DNA of 64,000 nt from Reyranella sp. (GTDB lineage: Bacteria > Pseudomonadota > Alphaproteobacteria > Reyranellales > Reyranellaceae): the NCBI RefSeq assembly GCF_017305915.1, contig NZ_JAFKJN010000022.1, forward strand, positions 85,027-149,026, given 5' to 3'. Below the pieces are notes generated by a model that ran no database searches, was not told the DNA's origin, and worked only from the letters and a program-made list of their open reading frames with translations. A program made the position numbers and the translations under genes. Within the stretch, counting starts at the first letter, position 1, and each line of letters starts with the position of its first letter. Positions 1 to 9,186 of the stretch are shown piece after piece.

Positions 1-1008
1 TACGTGCTGGTGCGCTCGACCTTCCCCGAGGCGGCGTGGGCGCGGGTGATCGCGCTGCTCTCGGGCATGTGGAGCGTCGCCATCCTGGTCGGGCCGCTGG
101 CCGGCGGCGTGTTCGCCAAATACGACCAGTGGCGCGGCTCGTTCGTCATGGTCGCGGCCATCGCCGCGGTGCTGGCGCTCGGCGCCTTCCGCGTGCTGCC
201 GTCCGCGCGCACCGCGACCGCCAGGCGCAGCGCGTTCCCCGGGGCGCGGCTGGCGCTGGTCTGCGCGGCGATCGCCAGCTCATCGTCGGCCGCCGTCGTG
301 GCCGCGCCGGTCGCCAAGGCGCTGCTGATCGCGTTGGCCGTTGCTTTCCTGGCGGCGATGCTGCGGGTCGACCGCAAGACGCCGACGCCCTTGCTGCCGA
401 GCGACGCCTTCGCCTTCACCACGCCGAGCGGCCTCGGCCTGTGGCTGCTGCTGCTGGTCGCGGTGGCCTACAGCCCGTTGCAGATCTTCATCCCGGTCTT
501 CCTGCAGAGCCTGCACGGCCTCGATCCGCTGACCGCGGGCTACGGCGTCGCCTGCGCCTCGCTCGGCTGGACGGCGGCGTCGCTGCTGGTGGCGGGCGCG
601 GTCGAGGACTGGCGCAAGCGCTGCATCGTGCTCGGCCCGCTCGCCATGCTGGTGTCGCTGGTCGCCGCCGGCCTGCTCGCCGACACCCATGCGCTGCTGC
701 TGTGCCTGGCCATTATCGGCATCGGCACGGGAATCGGTACCTGCTGGGCCTTCGTTGCGCAGCGCATCATGAGCGGCGCGCGCAAGGGCGAGGAGGCGGT
801 GACCGCCGCCTCGGTGCCGACGGTGCAGCAGATGGGGTTCGCCCTGGGCGCGGCGCTCAGCGGCCTCGCCGCCAACTCGGCCGGCTTCGCTGTCGACCTG
901 CCGCACGAGGCGATGGCCTGGGTGGCGTTCGTCGTGCCGGTTTGCTTCGCCGCCTCGGCAGCCATCGCCTGCATCGTAGCGCTGCGGCTCAACCGGACGG
1001 CGCACTAA
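1..1008 (+). CDS. MFS transporter, 3' part (5' end outside window)
   Basis: This is the C-terminal two thirds of a major facilitator superfamily transporter. The frame is open from the first base, so the start lies upstream; about 335 codons are visible. Around ten hydrophobic helices can be seen. An early GPLAGG segment is followed by a loop with RGSF, as at the motif B/C part of drug/H+ antiporter (DHA2-like) carriers. The cytoplasmic loop is rich in Arg and Ala. The substrate cannot be read from sequence; multidrug export is a family guess. The stop codon overlaps the stop of the convergent oxidoreductase gene by 3 bases (1006-1008 against 1005-1007), so there is no room for a terminator between them. 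Confidence 0.85.
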   Translation, partial: YVLVRSTFPEAAWARVIALLSGMWSVAILVGPLAGGVFAKYDQWRGSFVMVAAIAAVLALGAFRVLPSARTATARRSAFPGARLALVCAAIASSSSAAVVAAPVAKALLIALAVAFLAAMLRVDRKTPTPLLPSDAFAFTTPSGLGLWLLLLVAVAYSPLQIFIPVFLQSLHGLDPLTAGYGVACASLGWTAASLLVAGAVEDWRKRCIVLGPLAMLVSLVAAGLLADTHALLLCLAIIGIGTGIGTCWAFVAQRIMSGARKGEEAVTAASVPTVQQMGFALGAALSGLAANSAGFAVDLPHEAMAWVAFVVPVCFAASAAIACIVALRLNRTAH

Positions 1009-3047
1009 CTCTTTCGCGGGCCTTTCCACGGGCCGACGTCGAGGAAGGTACTCTGGTAAGTGGCGCCTTCGCCGATGTCGGTGTAGCGGTCCGAGCAGAG
1101 CATGTTGATGGTGCCGCCGAGCGATTCGCCGCTCGGGCGCTGGCCGGGCACCAGCACGACGCCGGGCCGCACCTCGTCGCTCACCTTCAGCATCAGGCCG
1201 ACCTCGCCGCGATCGTTGAACAGGCGCACTTCGGCGCCGTCCTTGAGACCGCGCCTGGCCGCATCGTCCGGATGCAGGATGCAGAACGGCTTGCCCTCGC
1301 GATCGCGCAGGAACTTCACGCCGGAGAAGGCGGTGTGCGCCTGGAAGTAGCCGGGCGCGGTCAGCAGGCGCAGCGGCCACTTGGCGGCATCGGCGACCTC
1401 GATCGGGTCGGGGTTCCAGTCGGGCAGGGCGGACAGGCCGTGCTTGGCCGCCTGCTCGGAGTAGAACTCGAGCTTGCCCGACGGCGTGCCGAACGGCTGG
1501 CCCTGCCAGTCGTGCTTGATGTGGATCGGCTCGCCGGCGAACAGCTTGGCGGGCTCCGCCTTCGACGCGGGGCCGGTCGCACCCTTGAACAGCTCTTGCG
1601 CGGCGTCCTGCGGCGCCAGGGTGAAGATCCGGTCGGCGAGGCCCATGCGCTTGGCGAGCGCCTGCGCCACGTCGAAGTTCGAGCGCGCCTCGCCGCGCGG
1701 CTTGGCGGCCTGCCGGCCCCATTGCATCCAGTAGGCGCCGTAGGCGCGGTAGAGATCGTCGGTCTCGAGATAGTTCGCCGCCGGCAGCACGATGTCGGCG
1801 TACTTCGCCGTATCGGTCATGAAGGGATCGTGCACGACGGTGAACAGGTCCTCGCGCGCCAGGCCCTTCTGCACCTTGTGCGCCTCGGGGCAGGTCACCG
1901 CCGGGTTGTTGGCCGAGACATAGAGCGCGCGGATCGGCGGGTCCTGCATGTTGAGCAGCTCCTCGCCCAGCCGCAGGTGATTGACCATGCGCGCCGTCGC
2001 CGGACCCGACGGCTTGCGCACTGCCGCGTAGTTGAGGTCGCACGACGCCGCGGTCAGCAGCAGCGAGCCGCCGCCCTTCACGCCGTAATGGCCCGACACG
2101 CCCGGCAGCAGCGCCACCGTGCGCAGCGCCTGGCCGCCCGCGGCGAGGCGGGTCATGCCTTCGCCCAGCCGGATCATCGCGGCCCTGGCCTTGCCGTACA
2201 TCGCCGCGAGCTTCTCGATGTCGGCCACGGGAAGGCCCGTGATCTCCGCGACCTTGGCCGGCGGGAACTTCGGCAGGATCTCCGTCTCGACCTTGTCGAA
2301 GCCCAGCGTGTGCTTGGCGAGATAATCTCGGTTGGAGAGCCCGTCGCGCACCAGGATGTGCATGACGCCGAGCGCAAGGGCTGCATCGGTGCCAATCTTG
2401 ATGGGGAGGTAGAGGTCAGCTGCGCGGGCGCTGCGGGTGCGGCGCGGATCGATGACGATGACCGGCAGGTCGCGCTGCTTCTTGGTGTGCTCGACCAGCG
2501 ACCAGTAGTGCACGTTGGTCGCCGCGAGATCGGCGCCCCACGAGATTACCAGGTCGGAATGCACCACGTCCTCGGGATCGGCGCCGCCGACCGGGCCGAC
2601 CGTGACGTTCCAGGCTTCCTCGCAGCAGGTGTCGCACACCGTGCCGGCCTGCAGCCGCGAGCTGCCCAGCGCATGGAACAGCCCGTTGACCAAGCCGCGA
2701 TTCATCAGGCCCTGGTGGGCCGAGTAGGCGTAGCCGAGCAGGGCGAGCGGCCCGCTCTCGGCGATGATCGCCTTCCACCTGGCCGTGATCTCGTCGAGCG
2801 CCTCGTCCCAGGTGATCGCCTTGAACTGGCCGCTGCCCTTCGCGCCGACACGCTTGAGCGGCGTCGCGACGCGCTCCGGCGAGTTCACCAGGTCGGCGTC
2901 GCGGTTCACTTTTCCGCAGGCGAAGCCCGCGGTGTAGGGATGATCGGGGTCGCCCTGGACGCGCACGACCTTGCCGTCGTCGACATGCGCGATGAGCGAG
3001 CACATGTCGGGACAGTCGTGCGCACAAACGACTCGTACGGATTTCAC
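1005..3047 (-). CDS. Molybdopterin-dependent oxidoreductase with Fe4S4 site
   Basis: This 680-residue protein belongs to the DMSO-reductase superfamily of bis-molybdopterin enzymes. The N-terminus has a four-cysteine Fe4S4 site (C8, C12, C16, C44, spacing C-x3-C-x3-C-x27-C). It is followed by the Mo-cofactor core with a GTVCDTCC segment near residue 140 that may supply the metal ligand. The C-terminal MopB-CT-like dinucleotide-binding domain holds the GTINMLCS stretch. There is no Tat signal, so it is probably cytoplasmic. The start is GTG at 3047 with GGAG eight bases upstream. No separate electron-transfer subunit lies beside it, and the substrate is unknown. A second, divergent member of the family is at 9187-11295. 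Confidence 0.88.
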   Translation of the reverse strand: MKSVRVVCAHDCPDMCSLIAHVDDGKVVRVQGDPDHPYTAGFACGKVNRDADLVNSPERVATPLKRVGAKGSGQFKAITWDEALDEITARWKAIIAESGPLALLGYAYSAHQGLMNRGLVNGLFHALGSSRLQAGTVCDTCCEEAWNVTVGPVGGADPEDVVHSDLVISWGADLAATNVHYWSLVEHTKKQRDLPVIVIDPRRTRSARAADLYLPIKIGTDAALALGVMHILVRDGLSNRDYLAKHTLGFDKVETEILPKFPPAKVAEITGLPVADIEKLAAMYGKARAAMIRLGEGMTRLAAGGQALRTVALLPGVSGHYGVKGGGSLLLTAASCDLNYAAVRKPSGPATARMVNHLRLGEELLNMQDPPIRALYVSANNPAVTCPEAHKVQKGLAREDLFTVVHDPFMTDTAKYADIVLPAANYLETDDLYRAYGAYWMQWGRQAAKPRGEARSNFDVAQALAKRMGLADRIFTLAPQDAAQELFKGATGPASKAEPAKLFAGEPIHIKHDWQGQPFGTPSGKLEFYSEQAAKHGLSALPDWNPDPIEVADAAKWPLRLLTAPGYFQAHTAFSGVKFLRDREGKPFCILHPDDAARRGLKDGAEVRLFNDRGEVGLMLKVSDEVRPGVVLVPGQRPSGESLGGTINMLCSDRYTDIGEGATYQSTFLDVGPWKGPRKS

Positions 3048-3111
3048 CTGACCGTCTCCCCAGAACCAGAAAACGGCCGGACTTTAACAGAAGGCGAGGC
3101 CGGGGACGGCC

Positions 3112-3399
3112 TTACTTCTTCTTGGCGGCGCCCTTAGCTGCCGTCGCGGGGCCGGCCGCTGCCGGCTTGCCGCTCGACTTGGTGCCGGCGCCGGCGCCGA
3201 AGCGGTCCTTGAAGCGCTGCACGCGGCCGCCGCGATCGATGGTCTGGCGCACGCCGGTCCATGCCGGATGGGTCTTGGGGTCGATATCCAGCCGCATCTG
3301 CTGGCCTTCCTTGCCCCAGGTCGACTTGGTCTCGAACGACGTGCCGTCGGTCATCACAACGGTGATCTTGTGATAATCCGGGTGGATCTTCTCTTTCAT
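3112..3399 (-). CDS. rpmE: 50S ribosomal protein L31
   Basis: This is ribosomal protein L31 of the large subunit. The N-terminus (MKEKIHPDYHKITVVMTDGT) and the STWGKEG and THPAWTG segments are diagnostic. It has no cysteines, so it is the zinc-free form usual in alphaproteobacteria. At 95 residues it is longer than the usual 70-75 because of an Ala/Lys-rich tail from about residue 72 ending in AAKKK. A strong Shine-Dalgarno sequence (GGAGAGG) precedes the ATG. A candidate sigma70-like promoter is at 3457-3485. Confidence 0.97.
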   Translation of the reverse strand: MKEKIHPDYHKITVVMTDGTSFETKSTWGKEGQQMRLDIDPKTHPAWTGVRQTIDRGGRVQRFKDRFGAGAGTKSSGKPAAAGPATAAKGAAKKK

Positions 3400-3456
3400 G
3401 AACCTCTCCAGCGCAGTTTAAGGCCGATTCCGACCGGCCGGCGCGACAAGGCGGCG

Positions 3457-3485
3457 GGTATACAGGCACGAAGCTGTGTCCACAA
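3457..3485 (-). promoter_or_regulatory. Candidate promoter of rpmE
   Basis: Read on the minus strand, a -35-like TTGTGG (3480-3485) and a -10-like TATACC (3457-3462) are separated by 17 bases. They lie about 60 bases upstream of the rpmE start. This is pattern matching only. Confidence 0.35.
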
Positions 3486-3530
3486 GCCCGGTTGTCCGGC
3501 CTTTCCGTGGCCTGCTAGACCCCAAGGACG

Positions 3531-3827
3531 ATGAGCGAGCAAGCTTTCGAAATCCTGGCCGACAGCCTCCTCGAGAGCCTCGAGGAGGAGATCGACGATG
3601 CCGAGCTGCAGGGTGGCGTCCTGACGGTCGACGCCGACGCCGGCACCTGGGTGGTCAACAAACATGCACCCACCCGGCAGATCTGGCTGAGCTCGCCCAA
3701 GTCCGGCGCCCGGCACTACGCCTTCGACCAGGTCACCGGCCTGTGGAAGGACACCCGCGGCAGCGGCGACCTGCTGTCCACGCTCTCGGGCGAGCTGGGC
3801 GTTCCCCTGGCATGGCAACCCGAATGA
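3531..3827 (+). CDS. cyaY: Iron donor protein CyaY (frataxin)
   Basis: Bacterial frataxin is a small cytoplasmic iron-binding protein that modulates iron-sulfur cluster assembly on IscS/IscU. The 98-residue protein has the acidic first helix (SLLESLEEEIDDAE), then GVLTVD, WVVNKHAPTRQIWLSSP and GARHY strands in frataxin order. Length and motifs match the family. AAGGA lies just upstream of the ATG. Its stop overlaps the ATG at 3824 of the following ABC gene (ATGA), so the two are probably translationally coupled. Confidence 0.95.
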   Translation: MSEQAFEILADSLLESLEEEIDDAELQGGVLTVDADAGTWVVNKHAPTRQIWLSSPKSGARHYAFDQVTGLWKDTRGSGDLLSTLSGELGVPLAWQPE

Positions 3828-5578
3828 ACCGTTTCGCCGGCCTCCGCCTGCTCGCGCCCTACCTGCGGCCCTATCGCGGCCGGGTGGCGCTGGCGCTGCT
3901 GTCGCTGCTGGTTGCGGCCGGCACGGTGCTGGCGTTCGGCGCCTGCCTCCGGGCGCTGATCGACCGCGGCTTCGCCCAGGGCCGGCCGGATGTCCTGAAC
4001 TACGCGCTGGCCTCGCTGCTGGCGGTGGCCGTCGTGCTCGCGATCGCCTCGGGCGCCCGCTACTACCTCGTGTCCTGGCTGGGCGAGCGGGTGGTCGGCA
4101 CCCTGCGGCGCGATCTGTTCGCCCATGTCGTACGCCTGGGGCCGGCCTGGTTCGAGATCAAGCGCTCGGGTGACGTCATGAGCCGCATCTCCTCCGACGC
4201 CCAGCTGATCGAGCAGGTGATCGGTTCGTCGGCCTCGGTGGCGCTGCGCAATGCCCTGATGTGCCTGGGCGGCATCGTCATGCTGGTGGTCACCAATCCC
4301 AAGCTCGCGTTGTGGGTGCTGGCGGTGGTGCCGGTCGTGGTGGCGCCGATCGTCCTGTTCGGCCGCAAGGTGCGCACGCTCTCGCGCGAGGCGCAGGCGC
4401 GGGTCGCCGACATGGTGTCGGAGGGCGGCGAGACCCTCGACGCGGTGCGCACGGTGCAGGCCTTCGCCCAGGAAGACAGCGCCGGCGCCCGCTTCGCGCG
4501 GGCCACCGAACGGGCCTTCGATGCCGCCGTCGCGCGCATCGGCCGGCGCGCGATCATGACCACGCTGGTGATCTTCATCGTGTTCGCCGCGGTCGGCTTC
4601 CTGCTGTGGATGGGCGGCCACGACGTGATCTCCGGCCGCATCTCGGCCGGCGACCTGTCGGCCTTCGTCTTCTACGCCGTGCTGGTGGCGAGCTCGGGCG
4701 GCGCGATCAGCGAGACCATCGGCGACCTGCAGCGCGCCTCTGGCGCCGCCGAGCGGCTGGCCGAATTGCGCGCCGAGCAGCCGGTGATCCGCGAGCCCGC
4801 CCAGCCGAAGGCGCTGCCCCAGCCGGCGCGCGGCGCGCTCGCCTTCGAGAACCTCTCCTTCCGCTACCCCACGCGGCCCGATTCGCTGGCGCTGGCCCAT
4901 CTCAACCTGCGCATCGCGCCGGGCGAGACGATCGCGATCGTCGGACCTTCAGGTGCCGGCAAGACGACGGTCTTCAACCTGCTGATGCGCTTCTACGACC
5001 CGGAGCAGGGAGCGATCCGCCTCGACGGCGTCGACGTCCGCGACCTGCGGCTCAGCGACCTGCGCCGGTCGCTGGCCATCGTGCCGCAGGAGCCGGTGCT
5101 GTTCACCGCCTCGGTCGCCGAGAACATCCGCTACGGCCGCCCCGACGCCAGCGCCGAGGAGGTCCGAGAGGCCGCCCGCGCCGCCTCGGCCCTCGACTTC
5201 ATCGAGGCGCTGCCGCAAGGCTTCGAGACCGACCTCGGCACCCGCGGCGTGCGGCTGTCGGGCGGCCAGCGCCAGCGTATCGCCGTCGCCCGGGCGCTGC
5301 TGTGCGACCCGGCCGTGCTGCTGCTCGACGAGGCGACCAGCGCCCTCGACGCCGAGAGCGAGCTCGCGGTCCAGCAGGCGCTCGACCGGATCATGCACAG
5401 GAAGACCACCCTGGTGATCGCCCATCGCCTGGCGACGGTGCAGAAGGCCGACCGCATCGTGGTACTGGAGGCGGGGGAAGTGGTCGATGTCGGCAGCCAC
5501 GCCGAGCTGGTCCGCCGCGGCGGCCTCTACGCCCGGCTGGCCCAACTGCAATTCAATATCTCGGCCGCGGCCGAGTAG
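3812..5578 (+). CDS. ABC transporter, fused permease and ATPase (exporter type)
   Basis: This half-transporter of about 588 residues probably acts as a homodimeric exporter in the inner membrane, of the MsbA/multidrug type. An N-terminal six-helix transmembrane domain (about 20-310) precedes a nucleotide-binding domain. The NBD has Walker A GPSGAGKT (about 377-384), Q-loop VPQEPVLF, signature LSGGQRQR (about 482), Walker B VLLLDEATSALD (about 502) and H-loop IAHRLAT. The ATG at 3812 (MATRMNRF) and the ATG at 3824, which overlaps the cyaY stop, are both possible starts; the open frame reaches further upstream but overlaps cyaY. The substrate is unknown; lipids or drugs are typical. Confidence 0.92.
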   Translation: MATRMNRFAGLRLLAPYLRPYRGRVALALLSLLVAAGTVLAFGACLRALIDRGFAQGRPDVLNYALASLLAVAVVLAIASGARYYLVSWLGERVVGTLRRDLFAHVVRLGPAWFEIKRSGDVMSRISSDAQLIEQVIGSSASVALRNALMCLGGIVMLVVTNPKLALWVLAVVPVVVAPIVLFGRKVRTLSREAQARVADMVSEGGETLDAVRTVQAFAQEDSAGARFARATERAFDAAVARIGRRAIMTTLVIFIVFAAVGFLLWMGGHDVISGRISAGDLSAFVFYAVLVASSGGAISETIGDLQRASGAAERLAELRAEQPVIREPAQPKALPQPARGALAFENLSFRYPTRPDSLALAHLNLRIAPGETIAIVGPSGAGKTTVFNLLMRFYDPEQGAIRLDGVDVRDLRLSDLRRSLAIVPQEPVLFTASVAENIRYGRPDASAEEVREAARAASALDFIEALPQGFETDLGTRGVRLSGGQRQRIAVARALLCDPAVLLLDEATSALDAESELAVQQALDRIMHRKTTLVIAHRLATVQKADRIVVLEAGEVVDVGSHAELVRRGGLYARLAQLQFNISAAAE

Positions 5579-5601
5579 CGGGCGAATTCGCAGACCGCTC
5601 G

Positions 5602-5622
5602 TCAGGCCGGCGTAAGGCCTGA
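5602..5622 (+). terminator. Hairpin after ABC transporter gene
   Basis: A perfect 7-bp stem, TCAGGCC/GGCCTGA, with a 7-base loop lies 24 bases after the ABC gene stop. It has no T-tract, so intrinsic termination is uncertain; it may instead protect the mRNA 3' end. Confidence 0.3.
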
Positions 5623-5640
5623 TTGCAACAGTTGTGAATC

Positions 5641-6036
5641 ATGAAATTCAGGATCAAGGCGACCTGGCCGACCTCCGACATCCTCCCGCAGGTGCGAGAG
5701 GTCGGCTCCGCCAGCGCGGCGCTGCGAGCCTGCGCCAGCTTTCTCCGGTCGGGCTGCCGGATCGACTCCATCACGGTCTTCCGGGACGACGGATCGGTGT
5801 CCCGCATGGCCGAAGGCCGGCTGGTCCGGCTGGCGAGAGACGAGGGCTGCGGCATCCGCTATCCGCCGCACCGGCGGCGCAAGGCTCGCCAGACAATGGG
5901 CAGCGTCGCCTTCGCCATCCTGTGCTCGATATTGCCCAATAGCTGGGGCGACTTCGCGACCCTTCTGGATTTTGGCACGAACCGGGTGGCCATTCGGCGC
6001 AGCCAAGGCAGCCGCCCCGACGCTCGCCGGCGCTGA
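5641..6036 (+). CDS. Hypothetical protein, 131 aa
   Basis: A small basic protein of unknown family. The first 75 residues look like an ordered alpha/beta domain (MKFRIKATWPTSD, then ALRACASFLRSGC and DSITVFRDDGSVSR). That segment reads like a short domain handling an index or amphipathic helix. The last 50 residues are Arg-rich and less protein-like. A competing open frame covers the other strand (5602-6093) but has poorer protein character. No recognised domain, and no clear Shine-Dalgarno sequence. It may be a real gene or a remnant. Confidence 0.4.
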   Translation: MKFRIKATWPTSDILPQVREVGSASAALRACASFLRSGCRIDSITVFRDDGSVSRMAEGRLVRLARDEGCGIRYPPHRRRKARQTMGSVAFAILCSILPNSWGDFATLLDFGTNRVAIRRSQGSRPDARRR

Positions 6037-6163
6037 CGGGAATGCCTGCCGCAGCGCAACAAAGGCATAGTCGAGGCTTTCTGCTTGATTCACAGCCTAT
6101 TACGGCGTATTCCTCGACCATAGTACAAACTCAATTTTGTCACTGGCCAAATAGGCATTTCCC

Positions 6164-6317
6164 CATGTTCGCCCGATTCCCGCTCCACGCGACGCAGCAG
6201 ACCGACCATCGCGCCATGCGCCTGGCTGACTGGTGGCCGGCGGCCCTGATCGGCCTGCTGGCGCTGATGGGTGCTGCTCCCGAAAGCAATGCGCAGACGT
6301 TCCTGAGCCTGTTCTAG
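6164..6317 (+). CDS. Possible small secreted or membrane peptide
   Basis: A 50-codon frame encodes a polar N-terminus, one hydrophobic helix (WWPAALIGLLALMGAA) and a short tail ending AQTFLSLF. With the internal ATG at 6216 it would be a 33-residue peptide made almost entirely of a signal-like helix with an SNAQ cleavage-like site. Nothing in the family literature that I know identifies it. It overlaps the stop region of the acyl-CoA synthetase on the other strand by 4 bases. Weak support. Confidence 0.22.
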
Positions 6318-7954
6318 GCCTTTGCTGCCGCCTTCTTGTCGGCGTCAAGACGGCGCAATTCGCGCCGCATGATCTTGCCCGTGGTGGTGAGCGGCAGCTC
6401 GGCCACGAACTCGACTTCCCGTGGATACTCGTGGGCGGCCAGCCGGGTCTTCACGTAGGCGGCCAGATCGGTCTTCAGGGCGTCGCTGGGTGCCATCTCG
6501 GGCCGGAGCTGCACGAAGGCCTTCACGATCTCCGTCCGAACCTTGTCCGGCACGCCGACCACCCCGACCATGGCCACGGCCGGGTGCTTCATCAGGCACT
6601 CCTCGATCTCGCCCGGCCCGATGCGATAGCCGCCTGACGTGATCACGTCGTCGTCGCGGCTCTTGAAGAAGACGTAGCCGTCCTCGTCGATTCGCCCGAG
6701 GTCGCCGGTGAGCAGCCAGTCGCCGGCATATTTCCGGGCCGTGGCCTCGGGGTTCTTCCAGTACTCCAGCATGACGATCGGATCGTGCCGCCAGCCGGCG
6801 ATCTGGCCCTCCTGGCCCGACCGCAGGACGTTGCCCTCGTTGTCGACGATGGCCACCCTGCGGCCGGGGCAGGCGCGGCCGCAAGAGCCCGGCCGGACCT
6901 CGAACCATTCCGGCGAATTCAACACCATCAGGTTCATCTCGGTCTGGCCATAGCCCTCCGAGATGATGGCGCCGAATGTCTCGCGTCCCCAGGCCAGCAG
7001 CTCCTCGCCCATCGCCTCGCCGCCCGTGAAGACGGCGCGCAGGGCGTAGTCCCAGCGCTTCCGGGGCTCGTCCACCTGGCGCATCATCTTGAGCGCGGTC
7101 GGCGGGATGAACGTCACGCCGACCTTGTGCTTGGCCAGCATGGCGAAGGCGCGCTCGGGATCGAATTTGGCGAAGCGGTGGGCGAGCACCGGCGTGCCGT
7201 AGTACCAGGCCGGGAACAGGGCGTCGTAGAGCCCCGCGATCCACGCCCATTCCGCCGGCGTCCACATGATCTCGTTGCCGCGCGGCCAGTGGCTGAGCAT
7301 CTGCTCGACCGCCGGGATGCAGCCGATCATCATGCGATGGGCATGCAGCGCGCCCTTCGGCTGCCCCGTGGTGCCCGAGGTGTAGATCAGCAGCGCCGGA
7401 TCCTCGGCATGGGTGTCGACGGTCGCGAACCGGTCGGATGCCGTGTCCAGCAGCCTGTCCCAGTCGAGGAACTCGGCGCCATCCTTGCCGGCGCCGATGA
7501 CGATGATGGTCTTCAGATGCGGCAGCCGCTCGCGCACGGCCAGCACCTTGGGGAGCTGGCTCGCATCGGTGATGATCGCCGAGGCCTCGGCGTTGTTCAT
7601 GCGGTATTCGACCGCTTCCTCGCCGAACAAAGTGAATAGCGGCAATACGACCGCGCCCATCCGGTAGCCGGCGAGATGGCAGATGGTGAGCTCGGCGCTC
7701 TGGCTCAGGAACACACCGACGCGGTCGCCTTTCCTGATGCCGCGCGCGGCGAGCGCATTGGCCAGACGCGAGCTGGCCGCCAGCAACTGGCCGAAGGTCC
7801 AGTGCCGGACGCTGCCGTCGGCATTCTCGACGATCATGGCGAGCGTGTTCGGCTCGTGGCGCTCGCAGACCGCGCGGCCGATGTTGAAGCGCTCGGGGAT
7901 GGTCCATCGGAAGCGCTCGATCGCCTCGTCGTAGGGCAGGCCGCGCGGGATCAT
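6314..7954 (-). CDS. Acyl-CoA synthetase (AMP-binding, ACSM-like)
   Basis: This 546-residue ANL-superfamily ligase activates a carboxylic acid as an acyl-adenylate and transfers it to CoA. The P-loop YTSGTTGQPKG is near residue 195; GYGQTE (motif A5), WLLTGDLG (A7) and the C-terminal catalytic lysine in LTTTGKIMRRELRR are all present. The set and length match medium-chain acyl-CoA synthetases. The start ATG at 7954 overlaps the stop of the upstream gene (ATGA), so the two are co-translated. The acyl substrate cannot be predicted. Confidence 0.93.
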   Translation of the reverse strand: MIPRGLPYDEAIERFRWTIPERFNIGRAVCERHEPNTLAMIVENADGSVRHWTFGQLLAASSRLANALAARGIRKGDRVGVFLSQSAELTICHLAGYRMGAVVLPLFTLFGEEAVEYRMNNAEASAIITDASQLPKVLAVRERLPHLKTIIVIGAGKDGAEFLDWDRLLDTASDRFATVDTHAEDPALLIYTSGTTGQPKGALHAHRMMIGCIPAVEQMLSHWPRGNEIMWTPAEWAWIAGLYDALFPAWYYGTPVLAHRFAKFDPERAFAMLAKHKVGVTFIPPTALKMMRQVDEPRKRWDYALRAVFTGGEAMGEELLAWGRETFGAIISEGYGQTEMNLMVLNSPEWFEVRPGSCGRACPGRRVAIVDNEGNVLRSGQEGQIAGWRHDPIVMLEYWKNPEATARKYAGDWLLTGDLGRIDEDGYVFFKSRDDDVITSGGYRIGPGEIEECLMKHPAVAMVGVVGVPDKVRTEIVKAFVQLRPEMAPSDALKTDLAAYVKTRLAAHEYPREVEFVAELPLTTTGKIMRRELRRLDADKKAAAKA

Positions 7955-9141
7955 CGGGTGATCACCTTGCCGGCCAGCAGCTCCTCGTGCGTCGGCACCC
8001 AGATCGATTCGGCCGGCGTCTCGATCACCTTGCGCGCGAACTCGGGCGTGAGCCGCGCGCTGTAGACCATGAAGTTGCGGATGCCGCGATTGGCGTCGTG
8101 CATGTCGCCCTCTCCCATGCCGGGAAAGCTGGCGGCATGGAAGCCGAGCCGACCGCTTGGCGATACGGTCCGCTCGACGCCGCCCAGGAAAGCGATGGTG
8201 CAGGCCGAGGCGCAGCCGGTCTCGACTCGCGTCGCAAGTTTGCGCTCGCGGAACATCTGGAACAGCGCGAAGCCCACCGAGGCGCGGCCGCCCGGTCCTT
8301 CGAGCACGACCTCGCGCACGCCGTTGTTCTCGGCCAGCGCGCGGCGCACCACCTCCTCGCTGTGCGTGCCGTAGGCGCCGGCGACGTAGAGCATGCGGCT
8401 GTCCGGGCTCACGTTGGCCTCGAGATCGCCCAGCGCGGTGTCGCCGGCGCGGATCGCCCACAGCTCGCTGAGCGCCGGCACGGCGCGGTCACGCACGGTG
8501 ATGCCGACCAGCCCGACGGTCGCCAGCGCGACCGCCGCCGAGAGCGCGAATACCCAGGGGCTCGACCGCCGCGACGCCTGTAAGATCAGCAGGATCTGCC
8601 AGAACGCGAACAGCGTGCCGACGACGCACAGGATGGCCGGCAGGAAGATGTGCGCCAGCGTGAGCTGGCCGCCGCTGAACACGGCGAGCGAGACGCTGCC
8701 CAGCCCGGTCAGCAGCGCCAGCGACGCCCAGACGCCGCGATAGTAGAGCGACTGGCTGAAGCCGGCGGTGCCGTCGCGCCACAGCGGCACGCCGGCGGGC
8801 CGCACGCGCATGGCGCCGCCGACATAGCCGAGCACCGCCGCCTGGGCCTCGTCCATGGCGCCGGGCGCCAACCTGATCTCGCTCGCGTGCAGCGCCCGTG
8901 CCGCCGCCTCGGCGAAGCCCTGCAGGAGCTGGGCATGCGCGAGGTCGGGCGCGCGCAAATGAAGCAGGTCGAGATGGCGCTCGCCCTGCAGCAAGTCGAG
9001 CACGGCGATCGGACCGGCCGGCCCGTCGATCACGAAGGTGGCGTGGTGCTCGTCGGTGCCCGACGGCACGACGCCGGGCACCAATGTGGCAAGAGCGCCC
9101 GAATCTTCCTCAGTGGCGCGGCGGATGTGGGGTGTTCCCAT
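7951..9141 (-). CDS. GNAT-like / membrane / ClpP-like periplasmic protein
   Basis: A 396-residue protein with three visible parts. Residues 1-110 resemble a GNAT fold (IRRATEEDSGAL start, paired strands, then a helix). Residues about 140-225 hold three or four hydrophobic helices. Residues about 245-396 look like a ClpP/crotonase-type domain of the COG3904 sort: LYVAGAYG, VVLEGPGGRASVG, then CASACTIAFLGG, where the serine of SAC would be the catalytic position, and GFHAASF. The last domain would sit at the membrane or in the periplasm. Function is unknown. The stop overlaps the start of the acyl-CoA synthetase. The open frame continues far upstream, but only from MGTPHIRR does it read as protein, because upstream it is antisense to the next gene. 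Confidence 0.72.
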   Translation of the reverse strand: MGTPHIRRATEEDSGALATLVPGVVPSGTDEHHATFVIDGPAGPIAVLDLLQGERHLDLLHLRAPDLAHAQLLQGFAEAAARALHASEIRLAPGAMDEAQAAVLGYVGGAMRVRPAGVPLWRDGTAGFSQSLYYRGVWASLALLTGLGSVSLAVFSGGQLTLAHIFLPAILCVVGTLFAFWQILLILQASRRSSPWVFALSAAVALATVGLVGITVRDRAVPALSELWAIRAGDTALGDLEANVSPDSRMLYVAGAYGTHSEEVVRRALAENNGVREVVLEGPGGRASVGFALFQMFRERKLATRVETGCASACTIAFLGGVERTVSPSGRLGFHAASFPGMGEGDMHDANRGIRNFMVYSARLTPEFARKVIETPAESIWVPTHEELLAGKVITR

Positions 9142-9186
9142 GGGCGGTTGGCCTATATGCTGCGGCACTTCTCGCGGAGCGTCCAT

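Noticed and set aside
36..3137. Very long plus-strand open frame across the first two genes
   Set aside because: Arg/Gly/Ala-rich, low-complexity translation, overlapping two well-supported genes on other frames.
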